Source: CAZYJR01 sp964647905
GTDB taxonomy: Bacteria; Desulfobacterota; DSM-4660; Desulfatiglandales; HGW-15
Direction: 5' to 3'
DNA: 64,000 nt
Assembly (NCBI GenBank): GCA_964647905.1
Contig: CAZYJR010000013.1
Coordinates: forward strand, 1-64,000
Notes under the pieces: model-generated
What the model was told of the DNA's origin: nothing
Database searches by the model: none
What the model saw: only the letters and a program-made list of their open reading frames with translations
Program-made: the position numbers and the translations under genes
Shown: one piece after another, positions 30,767-40,000 of the stretch
Layout of the letters: every line of letters starts with the position of its first letter
Position numbering within the stretch: the stretch's first letter is position 1

Positions 30767-31694
30767 GCGGCGGGTCTTTGCGACAGAGCTCGGCGGCGTG
30801 AGGGCAACGGAGCTGGAAACGGCACCCGGGCGGCGGGTCAATGGGCCGGGAGACCTCGCCCAGGATCTCGGGTACGGGCCGCTTGTAGGTAGGGTCCGGC
30901 ACCGGGACGGCGGAGATCAGAGCCTTGGCATAGGGGTGGGCCGGGCGCTCGATCAGCTCCCGTGTGGGCCCGGCTTCCACTATCTTTCCCAGATACATGA
31001 TCATGAGCCTGGTTGAGACATGGGCCAGTATGGACAGGTCGTGGGACACATAGAGACATGAGAAGTTCATGCGGGCGGAGAGGTCCAAGATCAGGTCCAG
31101 GATGCCCGCCCTGATCGATACGTCCAACATGGAGAGGGGCTCGTCCGCGATGACCACGCCGGGCTCCAGGACCAGGGCCTGTGCGATCCCCACGCGCTGC
31201 CTCTCACCTCCGCTCATCTCGTGCGGGTAGCGATAGCTATATCGGCCGGGTTCCAGCCCCACAGCGGCCAGGGCGTCAAGGGCGGCCCTGGATACCTCCC
31301 CTGTGGTCCCCAGCTTCAGCGCCCGAAGTGGCTCCGCCACCAGATCGAAGGCGGTGAAGCGCGGGTTGAGCGACTCGTAGGGGTCCTGGAAGATTATCTG
31401 GACCTCCTTTCGGTAGGCCAGGGTCTCGGCACGTGACATGTGAGTCACGTCTTTCCCGTTGTATAGAATGGAGCCCCCCGTAGGCTCGGTCAGCTTGGCG
31501 AGAGCCAGGCAGCAAGTGGACTTGCCGCACCCCGACTCGCCGGCCAGGCCGATGATCTCGCCTTTGTCCACCCCGAAGCTCGCCCCGTCAACCGCCTTGA
31601 CGACCCTGGGACGCGCCCCGCGCAAGACCCGGGAGAGGAGCCCCTCGCCCAGGGTGAAATACCTCTTGAGCTCCTTTACCTCGAGAACTGCCAT
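30717..31694 (-). CDS. Peptide/opine-type ABC transporter ATP-binding protein (DppF-like)
   Basis: 325 residues. Walker A 'GLAGESGCGKSTCCLALAK', signature 'MSGGERQRVGIAQALVL', Walker B 'PGVVIADEPLSMLDVSIRAG' and the switch His in 'YVSHDLSILA' are intact. The C-terminal oligopeptide-transporter region ('CRFQLRCPHAAELCRKDPP') carries the Cys cluster typical of DppF/OppF. It overlaps the DppD-like gene by 19 bases and is the last gene of the operon. Confidence 0.9.
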   Translation of the reverse strand: MAVLEVKELKRYFTLGEGLLSRVLRGARPRVVKAVDGASFGVDKGEIIGLAGESGCGKSTCCLALAKLTEPTGGSILYNGKDVTHMSRAETLAYRKEVQIIFQDPYESLNPRFTAFDLVAEPLRALKLGTTGEVSRAALDALAAVGLEPGRYSYRYPHEMSGGERQRVGIAQALVLEPGVVIADEPLSMLDVSIRAGILDLILDLSARMNFSCLYVSHDLSILAHVSTRLMIMYLGKIVEAGPTRELIERPAHPYAKALISAVPVPDPTYKRPVPEILGEVSRPIDPPPGCRFQLRCPHAAELCRKDPPPTVEISPGHYCSCHFL

Positions 31695-32719
31695 GTCTTC
31701 TTCTCACCGGCCAACAGGCGGAATTCCTCTGCCCGGTCGTACCTCAGGCATGCGGCAAAGTGATTCCGCCCCACCGGCTCGAGCGGGGGCCGGCCATCGT
31801 CGCACACGGGTTCGGCAAACGGGCAGCGGGGTGAAAAAGGGCATCCTGCGGGCGGATCGAGGAGACCGGGCGGGGAGCCGGCTATGGAGATCAGCTCCCG
31901 GTCGAGATCACGGAGGCTGGGAAACGCGTTCATCAAACCCAGGGTGTAGGGGTGGTAAGGCTCCCTGAAAAGCGCCTCTGCCGGGCCCGTCTCCATGAGG
32001 CGGCCGGCATACATGATTCCGATCCGGTCGCTTATCTCCGCTATCACGGAGATATCATGGGTGATGAGGAGCACCGAGGCCGCCCCGCCCTTCCGCTCCT
32101 GCCATTCCGAACGGATTTCCTTGAATTTTCTCAGGATGCGCTCCTGAACAAGGACGTCCAACCCGGTCGTGGGCTCGTCCATGATCACCAGCTCCGGCCC
32201 CAGTACCAGGCTCATGGCGATCATGGCCCGCTGGCGCATCCCCCCGCTGAGCTCGTGAGGGTAGCTTCCCGTCAGCTCCGGCTGCAGCCCCACCAGATCG
32301 AACAGGGCCTCTACCCGCCGGCGGCCCTCTTCCTCCCCGCACTCCTCGTGGGCCTGCAGGGCCTCCAGGAGCTGATCCCCCACCCTGTAGACCGGGTTCA
32401 GTGCGTTCATGGCGCTCTGGGGCACCAGGGAGATCCCGCCCCACAAGACCCGTTTCCTGAAATCCCGCGCGCTCATGCCCAGGAGGTCCTCCCCGCGGAA
32501 GCACATGCGGTCGGCTCCGACCAGTGCGCTCCGGGGCATCAGCCTGAGGAGCGTCCGGATGAGGGTGGACTTGCCGCACCCTGACTCGCCGGCCAGGCCG
32601 AAGACTTCGTTCTCCCCGACGGAAAGGGAAACGCCGTCCACGGCGTTTAGAAGGCCCTTGTTCGTGCGGTAGGCGGTATGCAGGTTTTCGATTTCCAGTA
32701 GCAAGCCTCGGTCTCCCAA
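31676..32719 (-). CDS. Peptide/opine-type ABC transporter ATP-binding protein (DppD-like)
   Basis: 347 residues. Walker A 'GLAGESGCGKSTLIRTLL', signature 'LSGGMRQRAMIAMSLV', Walker B 'PELVIMDEPTTGLDVLVQE' and the switch 'LLITHDISVIAE' are intact. The C-terminal cysteine-containing region is 'GCPFSPRCPFAEPVCDD'. It pairs with the DppF-like ATPase. Only 3 bases separate it from the DppC-like permease gene. Confidence 0.9.
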   Translation of the reverse strand: MGDRGLLLEIENLHTAYRTNKGLLNAVDGVSLSVGENEVFGLAGESGCGKSTLIRTLLRLMPRSALVGADRMCFRGEDLLGMSARDFRKRVLWGGISLVPQSAMNALNPVYRVGDQLLEALQAHEECGEEEGRRRVEALFDLVGLQPELTGSYPHELSGGMRQRAMIAMSLVLGPELVIMDEPTTGLDVLVQERILRKFKEIRSEWQERKGGAASVLLITHDISVIAEISDRIGIMYAGRLMETGPAEALFREPYHPYTLGLMNAFPSLRDLDRELISIAGSPPGLLDPPAGCPFSPRCPFAEPVCDDGRPPLEPVGRNHFAACLRYDRAEEFRLLAGEKKTWQFSR

Positions 32720-32722
32720 TAA

Positions 32723-33601
32723 TCAGCGCTGCCTGAGACGGGGATTGGCCACCTCCTCGTAGGCCCGGCTGATGAAGACCAGGGCGCTCACCAGGAGGAT
32801 GATGCATAACGAGGGCCAAGCGAACCACCACCAAGCGGTCCGGATCTTTCCCGAGATCCAGAGCTCGTAGAGCATGCCGCCCCAGCTCAGGTTAGAAGGA
32901 TCGCCGAACCCAAGGAAGCTCGCCCCGGCCTCCGCCAATACGGACCACGCGATGTTGAAGGCCGTGTACAGGAGCAGGAGCGGCATGATATTGGGCAGGA
33001 TGTGGCGGTATATGATCCGGAGGTCCCCGGCCCCCCTTGCACGGGCGGCCAGGATGAACTGCCTCTGGGAAATGGCCAGAGTCTGGGCCCGGATCACCCT
33101 GGCCGCCGTCCTCCAGACGATGCAGCATATGGCTATGATCACGAACCAGAAGTCCCGCCCGAAAAGCGAGATGAGAACGATCAGGAACGGCAGAAAGGGC
33201 ATTCCGTAGACCACATCCGTAAACCGCATCAGGACCTCGTCCAGCTTGCCCCGGTAGAACCCGGCGAGCAGCCCTACGTTGGCCCCGGCGACTATGGAAA
33301 TGAGGCCGGAGACCAATCCGATCAAGACCGTGGTGCGGGTGGCGAATATCATCTGGCTAAGGATATCCCGGCCCATCGAGGTCGTACCCAGAGGGAACTC
33401 CTGGGTCGGGGGCCTGAGAAGGGCCATGCGCCCATGTTGATCATGGAGGGTTGCCCAGGGATCGTGCGGTGCTAAATTAGGGGCCAGAAGGGCGACCAGA
33501 CCGAAGAACAGGAGCACCCCCGCCCCGAAGAGCCCCAACTTGTGACCCTTGATGATCCGGACTTGCGCAGCCGCCGCCCCCCTCGCCCGTGCCAGGACCA
33601 T
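32723..33601 (-). CDS. Peptide/opine-type ABC transporter permease (DppC-like)
   Basis: 292 residues, six predicted helices, N-terminal 'IIKGHKLGLFGAGVLLFFGL' and the ATPase-contact loop 'RQFILAARARGAGDLRIIYR'. It carries the DppC hallmark 'LGTTSMGRDILSQMIFATR' and the C-terminal 'AWPSLCIILLVSALVFISRA'. It forms the channel with the DppB-like subunit, 2 bases upstream. Confidence 0.9.
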   Translation of the reverse strand: MVLARARGAAAAQVRIIKGHKLGLFGAGVLLFFGLVALLAPNLAPHDPWATLHDQHGRMALLRPPTQEFPLGTTSMGRDILSQMIFATRTTVLIGLVSGLISIVAGANVGLLAGFYRGKLDEVLMRFTDVVYGMPFLPFLIVLISLFGRDFWFVIIAICCIVWRTAARVIRAQTLAISQRQFILAARARGAGDLRIIYRHILPNIMPLLLLYTAFNIAWSVLAEAGASFLGFGDPSNLSWGGMLYELWISGKIRTAWWWFAWPSLCIILLVSALVFISRAYEEVANPRLRQR

Positions 33602-33603
33602 CC

Positions 33604-34596
33604 TCAGCCCCCGGTCGCTTTGGCCCCGGCGATCTTCACCCTCGGGTCCAGGAATCCATAAGAGATATCCGCCAGGAGATTGAGGAAGATAACCAGCACG
33701 GCCAGCAGCAGGAAGGCGGCCTGGGCCACGGGATAGTCGCGGGAGGATGCTGCCTGGACCATCAACTGCCCCATGCCGGGCCAGGAGAATACCTGCTCTA
33801 CAATGACCTGCCCTCCGATGGCGAACCCCACCATGACCGAAGACACGGTAATCACCGGGAGGAGCGCGTTTCGTGCGGCATGTCGTATCATCACGGCAGC
33901 CGGCCTGAGGCCCTTGGCCTGGGCGAGCTCGATAAAATCGCTACCAAGGAGCTCGAGCATGGAGTCCCGCATGATCAGCATGGGCGTTGCCAGGTAGTAA
34001 ACGCCCACCGTGATCGTGGGAAGCACCAGGTGGTGGAGGAAATCGGCCGAGAAGAGCAGCCCGAATCCGCTCTCCAGAGGGGTCCCCGGGGAGAGCATGC
34101 CGCCTGTGGGAAACAAGTCCAGCCGATAGCTCAGGCCCATCAATAGGAGAATTCCGGTAACAAAGGGCGGGGCCGATTGCATAACCAGCGCGGTCACTGT
34201 TGCGCCGACATCCAGGACACCGTTCCGCCGCCACGCCATGATCATGCCCAGCCCTACTGCAACCACCAGGGTGAAGGCGAGCCCCGCTCCCATGAGAAAA
34301 ATCGTGTTCCAGAAACGGTAGACCACCATCTCGAAGACAGGCTTGGAGGTGGCGAACGAACGGCCCCATTCCAAGGTCGCCATGTTCTTCAAGTAGAGCA
34401 GGTATTGCTGGTAGAGGGGCTTGTCCAGTCCGTAGGCCTGGCGGAGGCGGGCTTGCGCGGCCTCGTCCAAAGCCGGAGAGATCACCTGCGCGGTCGGGTC
34501 CCCCGGCAGCATCCGAAAGATGAAAAAGAGGATCGTGGCCACCGCGAACAGAGTCATCAAGGTATAGAGAGTGCGCCTGAAAACGAACGCTTGCAA
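33604..34596 (-). CDS. Peptide/opine-type ABC transporter permease (DppB-like)
   Basis: 330 residues, six predicted helices. 'TLYTLMTLFAVATILFFIFR' followed by 'MLPGDPTAQVISP' is the typical DppB N-terminus, and 'SDFIELAQAKGLRPAAVMIR' is the ATPase-contact loop. A 141-base spacer with a long hairpin separates it from the binding-protein gene. Confidence 0.9.
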   Translation of the reverse strand: MQAFVFRRTLYTLMTLFAVATILFFIFRMLPGDPTAQVISPALDEAAQARLRQAYGLDKPLYQQYLLYLKNMATLEWGRSFATSKPVFEMVVYRFWNTIFLMGAGLAFTLVVAVGLGMIMAWRRNGVLDVGATVTALVMQSAPPFVTGILLLMGLSYRLDLFPTGGMLSPGTPLESGFGLLFSADFLHHLVLPTITVGVYYLATPMLIMRDSMLELLGSDFIELAQAKGLRPAAVMIRHAARNALLPVITVSSVMVGFAIGGQVIVEQVFSWPGMGQLMVQAASSRDYPVAQAAFLLLAVLVIFLNLLADISYGFLDPRVKIAGAKATGG

Positions 34597-34671
34597 TAAT
34601 CCTCCTCCGCCTAGATCGGACCATGACAGCTCTACTTATGAGCGCGGGCCGCAGCCCGGTCAAGAGGGAAC

Positions 34672-34720
34672 GGCCCGGGACCCCGGAGAGTTTCCAAATC
34701 TCCACTCCGGGACTCGGGCC
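34672..34720 (-). other. Intercistronic hairpin after the binding-protein gene
   Basis: On the minus strand GGCCCG, CCCGGAG and their partners CTCTCCGGG and CCGGGCC form a long imperfect hairpin with an A/T-rich loop. No T-run follows. It could stabilise the upstream message or reduce read-through, giving more binding protein than permease. Confidence 0.5.
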
Positions 34721-34737
34721 TATGCCGCAGGGTTGCA

Positions 34738-36393
34738 TCAGGTCTTAGGGTAGAGCAGCCTCCCTTTCGCGTCCCAGGAATAGCCCGCCTCAGCCAGGAT
34801 CCTGCGCGCCCTCTTGGGATCTTCAGGGACCGGTTTGACCGCGGGGTTATGCCAGAAGGTGTTGGCCGGGCCGATGACAGACCCGCCCGGATCGGCATAC
34901 CCGCTGAGGACGGCTTGAATGATGAGCTCCTTGGGGATCACATGCGCGATGGCCTTGCGGAAGGCCGGATCATTCAAGGGCGGCCTATTGATATGGTAGC
35001 TCAGCGTGTAGAAGCCGTGGTTCGGGTACCCCTCGGCCACCACGTTGGGCACCTTCTTGAGATCCTCGAGCAGGCTGGGCTTCAGGACATACCTGGTCCT
35101 GTCGCACTCGCCCTTCTCAATGGCGGCCGCCATCGCGTCATGACTCCCGTATACCACTCGAATGATTCCATCGCACTTGGGCGCATGAAAGTGCTCCCTG
35201 TAGGCCCCGACCTTGAGCTCCCGGCCCTGGTCCCAGTGCTCGAAACGGAAAGGACCGCTTCCCACGGGCTTGTCGTTGGGGAAGTTGAGCGGGTCGTCCA
35301 GGTTGGAGACCTTCTCCGGGATGTCCTTCCAGATGTGACCGGGGATAAGGAACACCGCCCCCAGCACGTTTGATATGAACGGAGCAAAGGGCTCTTTGAG
35401 CTTGAAGCGTACCGTGTTTCCGGAGGTGATTCTCACATCCTCTATGTTCTCGAGGTTCCTTGCATGGAAGGGGGCCTTCCACTGGGTGTGGTAGTCGAAA
35501 GTGAAGACCACGTCTTCCGCGGTCAGGGGCTTGCCGTCATGCCAGCGCATGCCCTCTCTGAGGGTCACGTCAACGGTGGTGGGATCCACCACGGTATACC
35601 CGGTAGCGGCCCAAGGCCTGGGCACCCCGTCGGTCCCGATGCGAAAGAGCCGGTCATAGATCATGCGAAGGGCCATGAACTCGTCGTGGCTCTTGGCGCT
35701 CACCGGATTGAGGGTCTTCAGGGGGTTGGTCATACCCGTTCGCACGTAGCCGTTGCCCGCCACCACCTCCATGCTGATGTCGCTCCAGAAGCTCCCGATA
35801 CCTTCACCCATCATGGGGGTCAGATTTCGAATACGGTCGGAGCGGTAGGCGTTGGTCATCCTGGGATAGGCGATCACATTCTGTGACTGGAGCTCATGGA
35901 TCCGCTCCTGCGCCCTATGCACCAGACCGCGCCTCTCCTCGAGATCCATGGCTTGTCTCTGCGCCTCGGCCAAACGGTCAATCTCGGGATCCGACAGCCC
36001 CTCCCAGTTGTATCCCCCTTTCCGGTACTGGCTGGAATGGTGGCACTGATAGACGAAGATATCAGGGTCTATCCGCAGGGACGCCCCGGACAGCATCACG
36101 AACCACATGTCATAGTCGTGATCCAGGACCACCTTCTGGACGTTTTGGTTGTAGTCGATGGGATCCGGTATCACCTCCCAGCCTATGGTCTTGAAGGCCT
36201 GCGCGCAGGCCCTGGCCACCTCAGGGCGGACCGGGTCCACCGTGGCCGTTGCCGTAGTGATGCGCATGGGCGCAACCTGGCTCCCTGACTCGGGCTTTGC
36301 CCAGACCAAACCGGAGCCCATTAAGAGACCCCCGCCTATCGCCGCCCCGCCGGCCTTTAGGAAATCCCGGCGGCTCACTTTTCTTGCACTCAT
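34738..36393 (-). CDS. ABC transporter substrate-binding protein (SBP_bac_5), apparently circularly permuted, Tat-exported
   Basis: 551 residues from the ATG at 36393 (GGAGGGAGGAG upstream). A twin-arginine signal ('VSRRDFLKAGGAAIGGG') opens the protein. Residues 37-165 resemble the usual C-terminal lobe of peptide-binding proteins ('AFKTIGWEVIPDPIDYNQ', 'YNWEGLSDPEIDRLAEAQRQ', 'MDLEERRGLVHRAQERIHEL'). From about residue 180 the usual N-terminal lobe follows ('LKTLNPVSAKSHDEFMALRM', 'TLREGMRWHDGKPLTAEDVV'), and the protein ends at 'RARRILAEAGYSWDAKGRLL', where a normal family member would enter the C-terminal lobe. Total length is normal, so the order is swapped rather than truncated. It probably binds peptides or opine-like compounds. 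Confidence 0.85.
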   Translation of the reverse strand: MSARKVSRRDFLKAGGAAIGGGLLMGSGLVWAKPESGSQVAPMRITTATATVDPVRPEVARACAQAFKTIGWEVIPDPIDYNQNVQKVVLDHDYDMWFVMLSGASLRIDPDIFVYQCHHSSQYRKGGYNWEGLSDPEIDRLAEAQRQAMDLEERRGLVHRAQERIHELQSQNVIAYPRMTNAYRSDRIRNLTPMMGEGIGSFWSDISMEVVAGNGYVRTGMTNPLKTLNPVSAKSHDEFMALRMIYDRLFRIGTDGVPRPWAATGYTVVDPTTVDVTLREGMRWHDGKPLTAEDVVFTFDYHTQWKAPFHARNLENIEDVRITSGNTVRFKLKEPFAPFISNVLGAVFLIPGHIWKDIPEKVSNLDDPLNFPNDKPVGSGPFRFEHWDQGRELKVGAYREHFHAPKCDGIIRVVYGSHDAMAAAIEKGECDRTRYVLKPSLLEDLKKVPNVVAEGYPNHGFYTLSYHINRPPLNDPAFRKAIAHVIPKELIIQAVLSGYADPGGSVIGPANTFWHNPAVKPVPEDPKRARRILAEAGYSWDAKGRLLYPKT

Positions 36394-36445
36394 GATCACG
36401 CTCCTCCCTCCGGTCGAACTCGACCGCTTGATTGTGGACCCTCTC

Positions 36446-37636
36446 TTACCTTTTCCCATGCCCTTCAGACACCGGATTCGCCGCCGCCGCCTTGCGGGAA
36501 CCCGGGGCATAAGGCCTCTCCACGTAGTCCAGGATCTCCTCCCGGCTCAAACCGGCCAACCCTAGCCGTTCCAAGGTCCTTCCACCGGCGAGGTAGTCCG
36601 TGTCATTGTAAATGGACGCGATTCGAACGATGCATTGAACGGCCGGCGTCTCCACTCCGGAGGTGCTTCCCAATTCCAGGAGCGGCACGAGGAGATAAGG
36701 GCAGTCCTCGCTCACATATCGGTCGCGGGGGCTCCGCGGCCCGTCATATCCGAATGAGCTGTGGATGGGGGAGTTCCGGGCGAAGTCGTATATGTTCTCG
36801 ACCTCCAGGTTGTAGAAGATTCGGACGGTTTCGACGAAGGGCGCCAGGTGTAGTCCCAGCGCCCGGGCCACGGCCAGACGCTCGTCATCGATCGCCTGCT
36901 GGACTTTGGTCACTGACTCTGACATGCCCTCACGGTAGAAGTAGAACTCCCCCTTCCTGGACTCTGCAACACCCATATTGAGGACTGCGGTGGCGGGATG
37001 GACGATCATGTTCGCATTGGCAAGGCCGGCTGCGAGTACGTTCCGGAGGGGGATGCACTCCAGGCCCAACAGCTCGCTGATCATCCCGCGGACGTCGTCC
37101 AGCCCGGCGGCCGGGAGCGAGGCGACCTCAAAGCCCTTTTTCACGCCCAGCACAAAGACCTCCCCCGGCCCGGTGATCCGGCAAGCGTGAGGAATGCTGT
37201 TCGCCTCCACCAGGGTCGGGCGGTCGGTGCACCCGGCTTCCCTCATCATGCGCATGAGGACCAGCGATCCGAAGTTGCCCGGGAGCAGGACAATGGTGTG
37301 CCTGTCCCCCAAATTCGGGAGGAGCAGGCTGAAGAGCGGCTCCTGGGCGAAGGAGGGTACTATAACGAAGAGTATGTCCGCGAAGCCGGCCGCCTCCTTC
37401 ATGTCCGAGGTCAAGGCCTCCAGCGGGGCGAAGCCGCTTGTTGCAGCGGCGATCTCCCTGCCGTTTCGCGTAATCCGCTCGACCGCTCTAATGCCCCTCG
37501 CCCTTCCAATACCTTGCAGGTTCTCAATAAAGTCAGGGTGCTCGTAGACCAGCACCCGATGCCCCATGGAGGCAAGAGAAAACGCCAAGGCATGCCCGCC
37601 GTTGCCCGCCCCCAGGACCGCGATTTTTTCACCCAT
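36446..37636 (-). CDS. NAD/NADP octopine/nopaline dehydrogenase family protein
   Basis: 396 residues from the ATG at 37636 (GAGGAG upstream). An N-terminal Rossmann fold ('KIAVLGAGNGGHALAFSLAS') and the family's C-terminal helical domain with the catalytic His in 'NANMIVHPATAVLNMGVAES' are present. Enzymes of this family reversibly couple an amino acid and a 2-oxo acid (opines) with NAD(P)H. Its stop lies 52 bases before a Tat-exported peptide-type binding protein, so uptake and oxidation of an opine or N-carboxyalkyl amino acid is a reasonable inference. Exact substrate unknown. Confidence 0.82.
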   Translation of the reverse strand: MGEKIAVLGAGNGGHALAFSLASMGHRVLVYEHPDFIENLQGIGRARGIRAVERITRNGREIAAATSGFAPLEALTSDMKEAAGFADILFVIVPSFAQEPLFSLLLPNLGDRHTIVLLPGNFGSLVLMRMMREAGCTDRPTLVEANSIPHACRITGPGEVFVLGVKKGFEVASLPAAGLDDVRGMISELLGLECIPLRNVLAAGLANANMIVHPATAVLNMGVAESRKGEFYFYREGMSESVTKVQQAIDDERLAVARALGLHLAPFVETVRIFYNLEVENIYDFARNSPIHSSFGYDGPRSPRDRYVSEDCPYLLVPLLELGSTSGVETPAVQCIVRIASIYNDTDYLAGGRTLERLGLAGLSREEILDYVERPYAPGSRKAAAANPVSEGHGKR

Positions 37637-37705
37637 CCCTGTGTTCTCCTCGCCTGACTCCGATCTCTCCGGGGAAAGGCCCCGGCCCCGGAAGGCTTTA
37701 CTGTG

Positions 37706-37723
37706 TATCAAGTTCCGTGCCGC
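37706..37723 (-). promoter_or_regulatory. Possible sigma-54 promoter
   Basis: The minus strand reads GCGGCACGGAACTTGAT, close to the -24/-12 consensus TGGCACG-N4-TTGC, about 70 bases upstream of the opine-dehydrogenase-like ATG. The -12 element has TTGA instead of TTGC, which weakens the call. The adjacent sigma-54 activator gene raises its plausibility. The rest of the 284-base spacer shows nothing else. Confidence 0.35.
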
Positions 37724-37920
37724 AGGATGGATCAATCGTTTAACCGGTCTTTCTTTCAGGGAAAAGCGTTCAGGACTCGACCGCAGGCGGGATTTTCACC
37801 GGGCTGGAGGCATGCCCCTTGGTGTATGCGCATTAAACAGAGACAGGAGTCGGATCGGCCTTTTTGATATCAATACCAATGACATACCAGGACGGACCAG
37901 CAACTTTACATGTCTTGAAA

Positions 37921-39843
37921 TTAAACACCGCGGCGAGAGAGGTCCAAGGCGTACTTCTTGATTCTCTTGTACAAGGTGGCCCGGCTTATCCCCAGCATCA
38001 GTGCGGTGCGAGAGACGTTGAATTGAGTCTTTCGGAGGGTTTCCTGTATAGTCCGCCGTTCGGCCTCTTGAAGCAGCGCTCCGGAATCGGGGACCTCTGA
38101 GCGCTTTACAGCGGCCAAATGGCCGAAATGCCGGGGCTCTATCACCTGCCCTTCCACCAAGTTCACGGCGCGCTCCACCACGTTTTCCAGCTCGCGTACA
38201 TTGCCGGGCCAGGAGTGCCCGGCCAAGAACCGCCTTGCCTCCTCGGAAAAGCGGATGCCCGGCTTTCTGAGGGTTTGGGTGCAGCGCCGGAGGACATGGC
38301 GTGCCAGGATGAAGAGGTCCTCCCCCCTGTCCCTCAACGGAGGGATGGTAATGGGTAAGACATTCAACCGGTAGAAGAGGTCTTCCCTGAAAGCGCCCTG
38401 ATCAACCTTCTCGCCCAGGCCGGGCCGGCTTGCGGCGATGATACGAATGTCAACCGAAATCGGCTTGTGCTGGCCTATTCGAAACACCTCCCCGGACTGG
38501 AGGGCCCGGAGGAGCTTCACCTGCATGTCAGCAGGCATGTCTCCCACTTCGTCCAGGAACACGGTCCCCTTGTCCGCCAGCTCCAGCTTGCCGGGCCGTC
38601 CGCCTTTGGAAGCCCCGGTAAAAGCCCCTTCAATATACCCGAAAAGCTCGCTTTCCAAGAGCTCCCTGGGGATGGCCCCGCAGTTGATGGCCACGAAGGG
38701 ATGGCCCCTGCGATCGCTCAAGTTGTGAATGGACTGGGCGAAGAGCTCCTTGCCGGTTCCGGTCTCACCCATTAGGAGAACGTTGGACCTGCCGGCGGCG
38801 GCCAGCATGGCCACCCTCTTGGCCTCCTGGATGGCCGGACTCGTACCCAAAATGTCCTCGAAGGTAAACCGGGCCTGGGAGCCCGCCATCCTGTCGATCA
38901 GCCTGCGGATGCGATGGATCTCGTCAAAGACGAAGATCATGCCCTCCATCCGCCCCTCCTGTGAAAGGACCGGCTTGGCCGTCACCATCAGATGAAGGCT
39001 TTTCCCCGGGCCCTTGACAAAGACCTCGCGGTCCGTGTACCCGAGCCCGCTCCGGGGAGTCTCCAGCCAGTCGCTCTCAGGCCCCAGGATTTCGGCCAGC
39101 GAGGCGCCTTCCAGCGGCTCGTCCCGATTCAGGATCTCTCTGCCGCGCTGGTTGACCTTGATGACCACCCCTGTCGCATCCACAGCCATCAGACCGCTGT
39201 CCACGGACTCTATGATTCCCTCCATTACCTTGTTGCGCAAGGCCAGTTCGCGGGAAGTCTTGGTGATGGTCATATGCTGCTCAATGGCCCGAGCCGCGGT
39301 TATCACCATCCCCAGTGTGTGCGGATGGACCTGGTCGGCGTCCCCCGATAGGGCGATCACCCCCAGAAATCCTCCGTCCTCCCCGAACACAGGGGACGCG
39401 GAGCAGGTCTTCTCCCGGCCCCGCCGGCTGAAGTGCTCCTCGGCGGTGATCTGGATCGGACGCTGCTCATGGAGGGCCAGGCTGATCGCGCTGGTTCCCA
39501 CGTCCTTCTCGGTCCAGCGGGACCCGGGCACGCAATCGAATCCCATGAGCTCTTGGAGGCTCTCACCGTCCGCGTGGATGGCCATCAGATACCCGTCCCT
39601 GTCGATCACCCCCCCTATGAACCCAAGGCCTGTCACAAAACGATGCAGCTCCCGCATGTGATAGGAGGCCACATCCAGGTACCCGCGGTTGGCCTTGCGG
39701 CGCCGCTCGAGCTCCCCGGGGCTCAAACATGCCTGGCCCTCCAATCGGACCCTGGAGGGGTCCACTCCGTATTGCCGGGCCCGCTGGTGGGACTCGACCA
39801 CCTCCCTTCGCAGAGCGGAACACTCCTCTCGGTCATTGTTCAT
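37921..39843 (-). CDS. Sigma-54-dependent activator, AcoR-type (GAF-PAS-AAA+-Fis)
   Basis: 640 residues from the ATG at 39843 (CAGGAGG upstream). The order is: N-terminal GAF-like sensor (residues 70-200, 'VGTSAISLALHEQRPIQITA'), a PAS-like domain (about 220-320), and an AAA+ domain with Walker A 'LLMGETGTGKELFAQ', the sigma-54 contact loop as 'GYIEGAFTGASKGG' and Walker B 'GTVFLDEVGDMP'. A Fis-type helix-turn-helix ends the protein ('ALMLGISRATLYKRIKKYAL'). It activates sigma-54 promoters in response to a ligand. It sits just upstream of, and in line with, the opine-dehydrogenase and transporter genes, its likely targets. Confidence 0.92.
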   Translation of the reverse strand: MNNDREECSALRREVVESHQRARQYGVDPSRVRLEGQACLSPGELERRRKANRGYLDVASYHMRELHRFVTGLGFIGGVIDRDGYLMAIHADGESLQELMGFDCVPGSRWTEKDVGTSAISLALHEQRPIQITAEEHFSRRGREKTCSASPVFGEDGGFLGVIALSGDADQVHPHTLGMVITAARAIEQHMTITKTSRELALRNKVMEGIIESVDSGLMAVDATGVVIKVNQRGREILNRDEPLEGASLAEILGPESDWLETPRSGLGYTDREVFVKGPGKSLHLMVTAKPVLSQEGRMEGMIFVFDEIHRIRRLIDRMAGSQARFTFEDILGTSPAIQEAKRVAMLAAAGRSNVLLMGETGTGKELFAQSIHNLSDRRGHPFVAINCGAIPRELLESELFGYIEGAFTGASKGGRPGKLELADKGTVFLDEVGDMPADMQVKLLRALQSGEVFRIGQHKPISVDIRIIAASRPGLGEKVDQGAFREDLFYRLNVLPITIPPLRDRGEDLFILARHVLRRCTQTLRKPGIRFSEEARRFLAGHSWPGNVRELENVVERAVNLVEGQVIEPRHFGHLAAVKRSEVPDSGALLQEAERRTIQETLRKTQFNVSRTALMLGISRATLYKRIKKYALDLSRRGV

Positions 39844-40000
39844 GGCAAACACCTCCTGCCAGGCCCTAAACCTCTTCTCACCAGAGCGCCGCCCGCTCAC
39901 ACCGGCGACCACGGCCACCCGATCAAAACCGCCAGATCCATGGGCTCGCGGCCTGACCAACGCCCGGGCGCCTCAAACAGGACAAAAGAAGCCCATCCTA

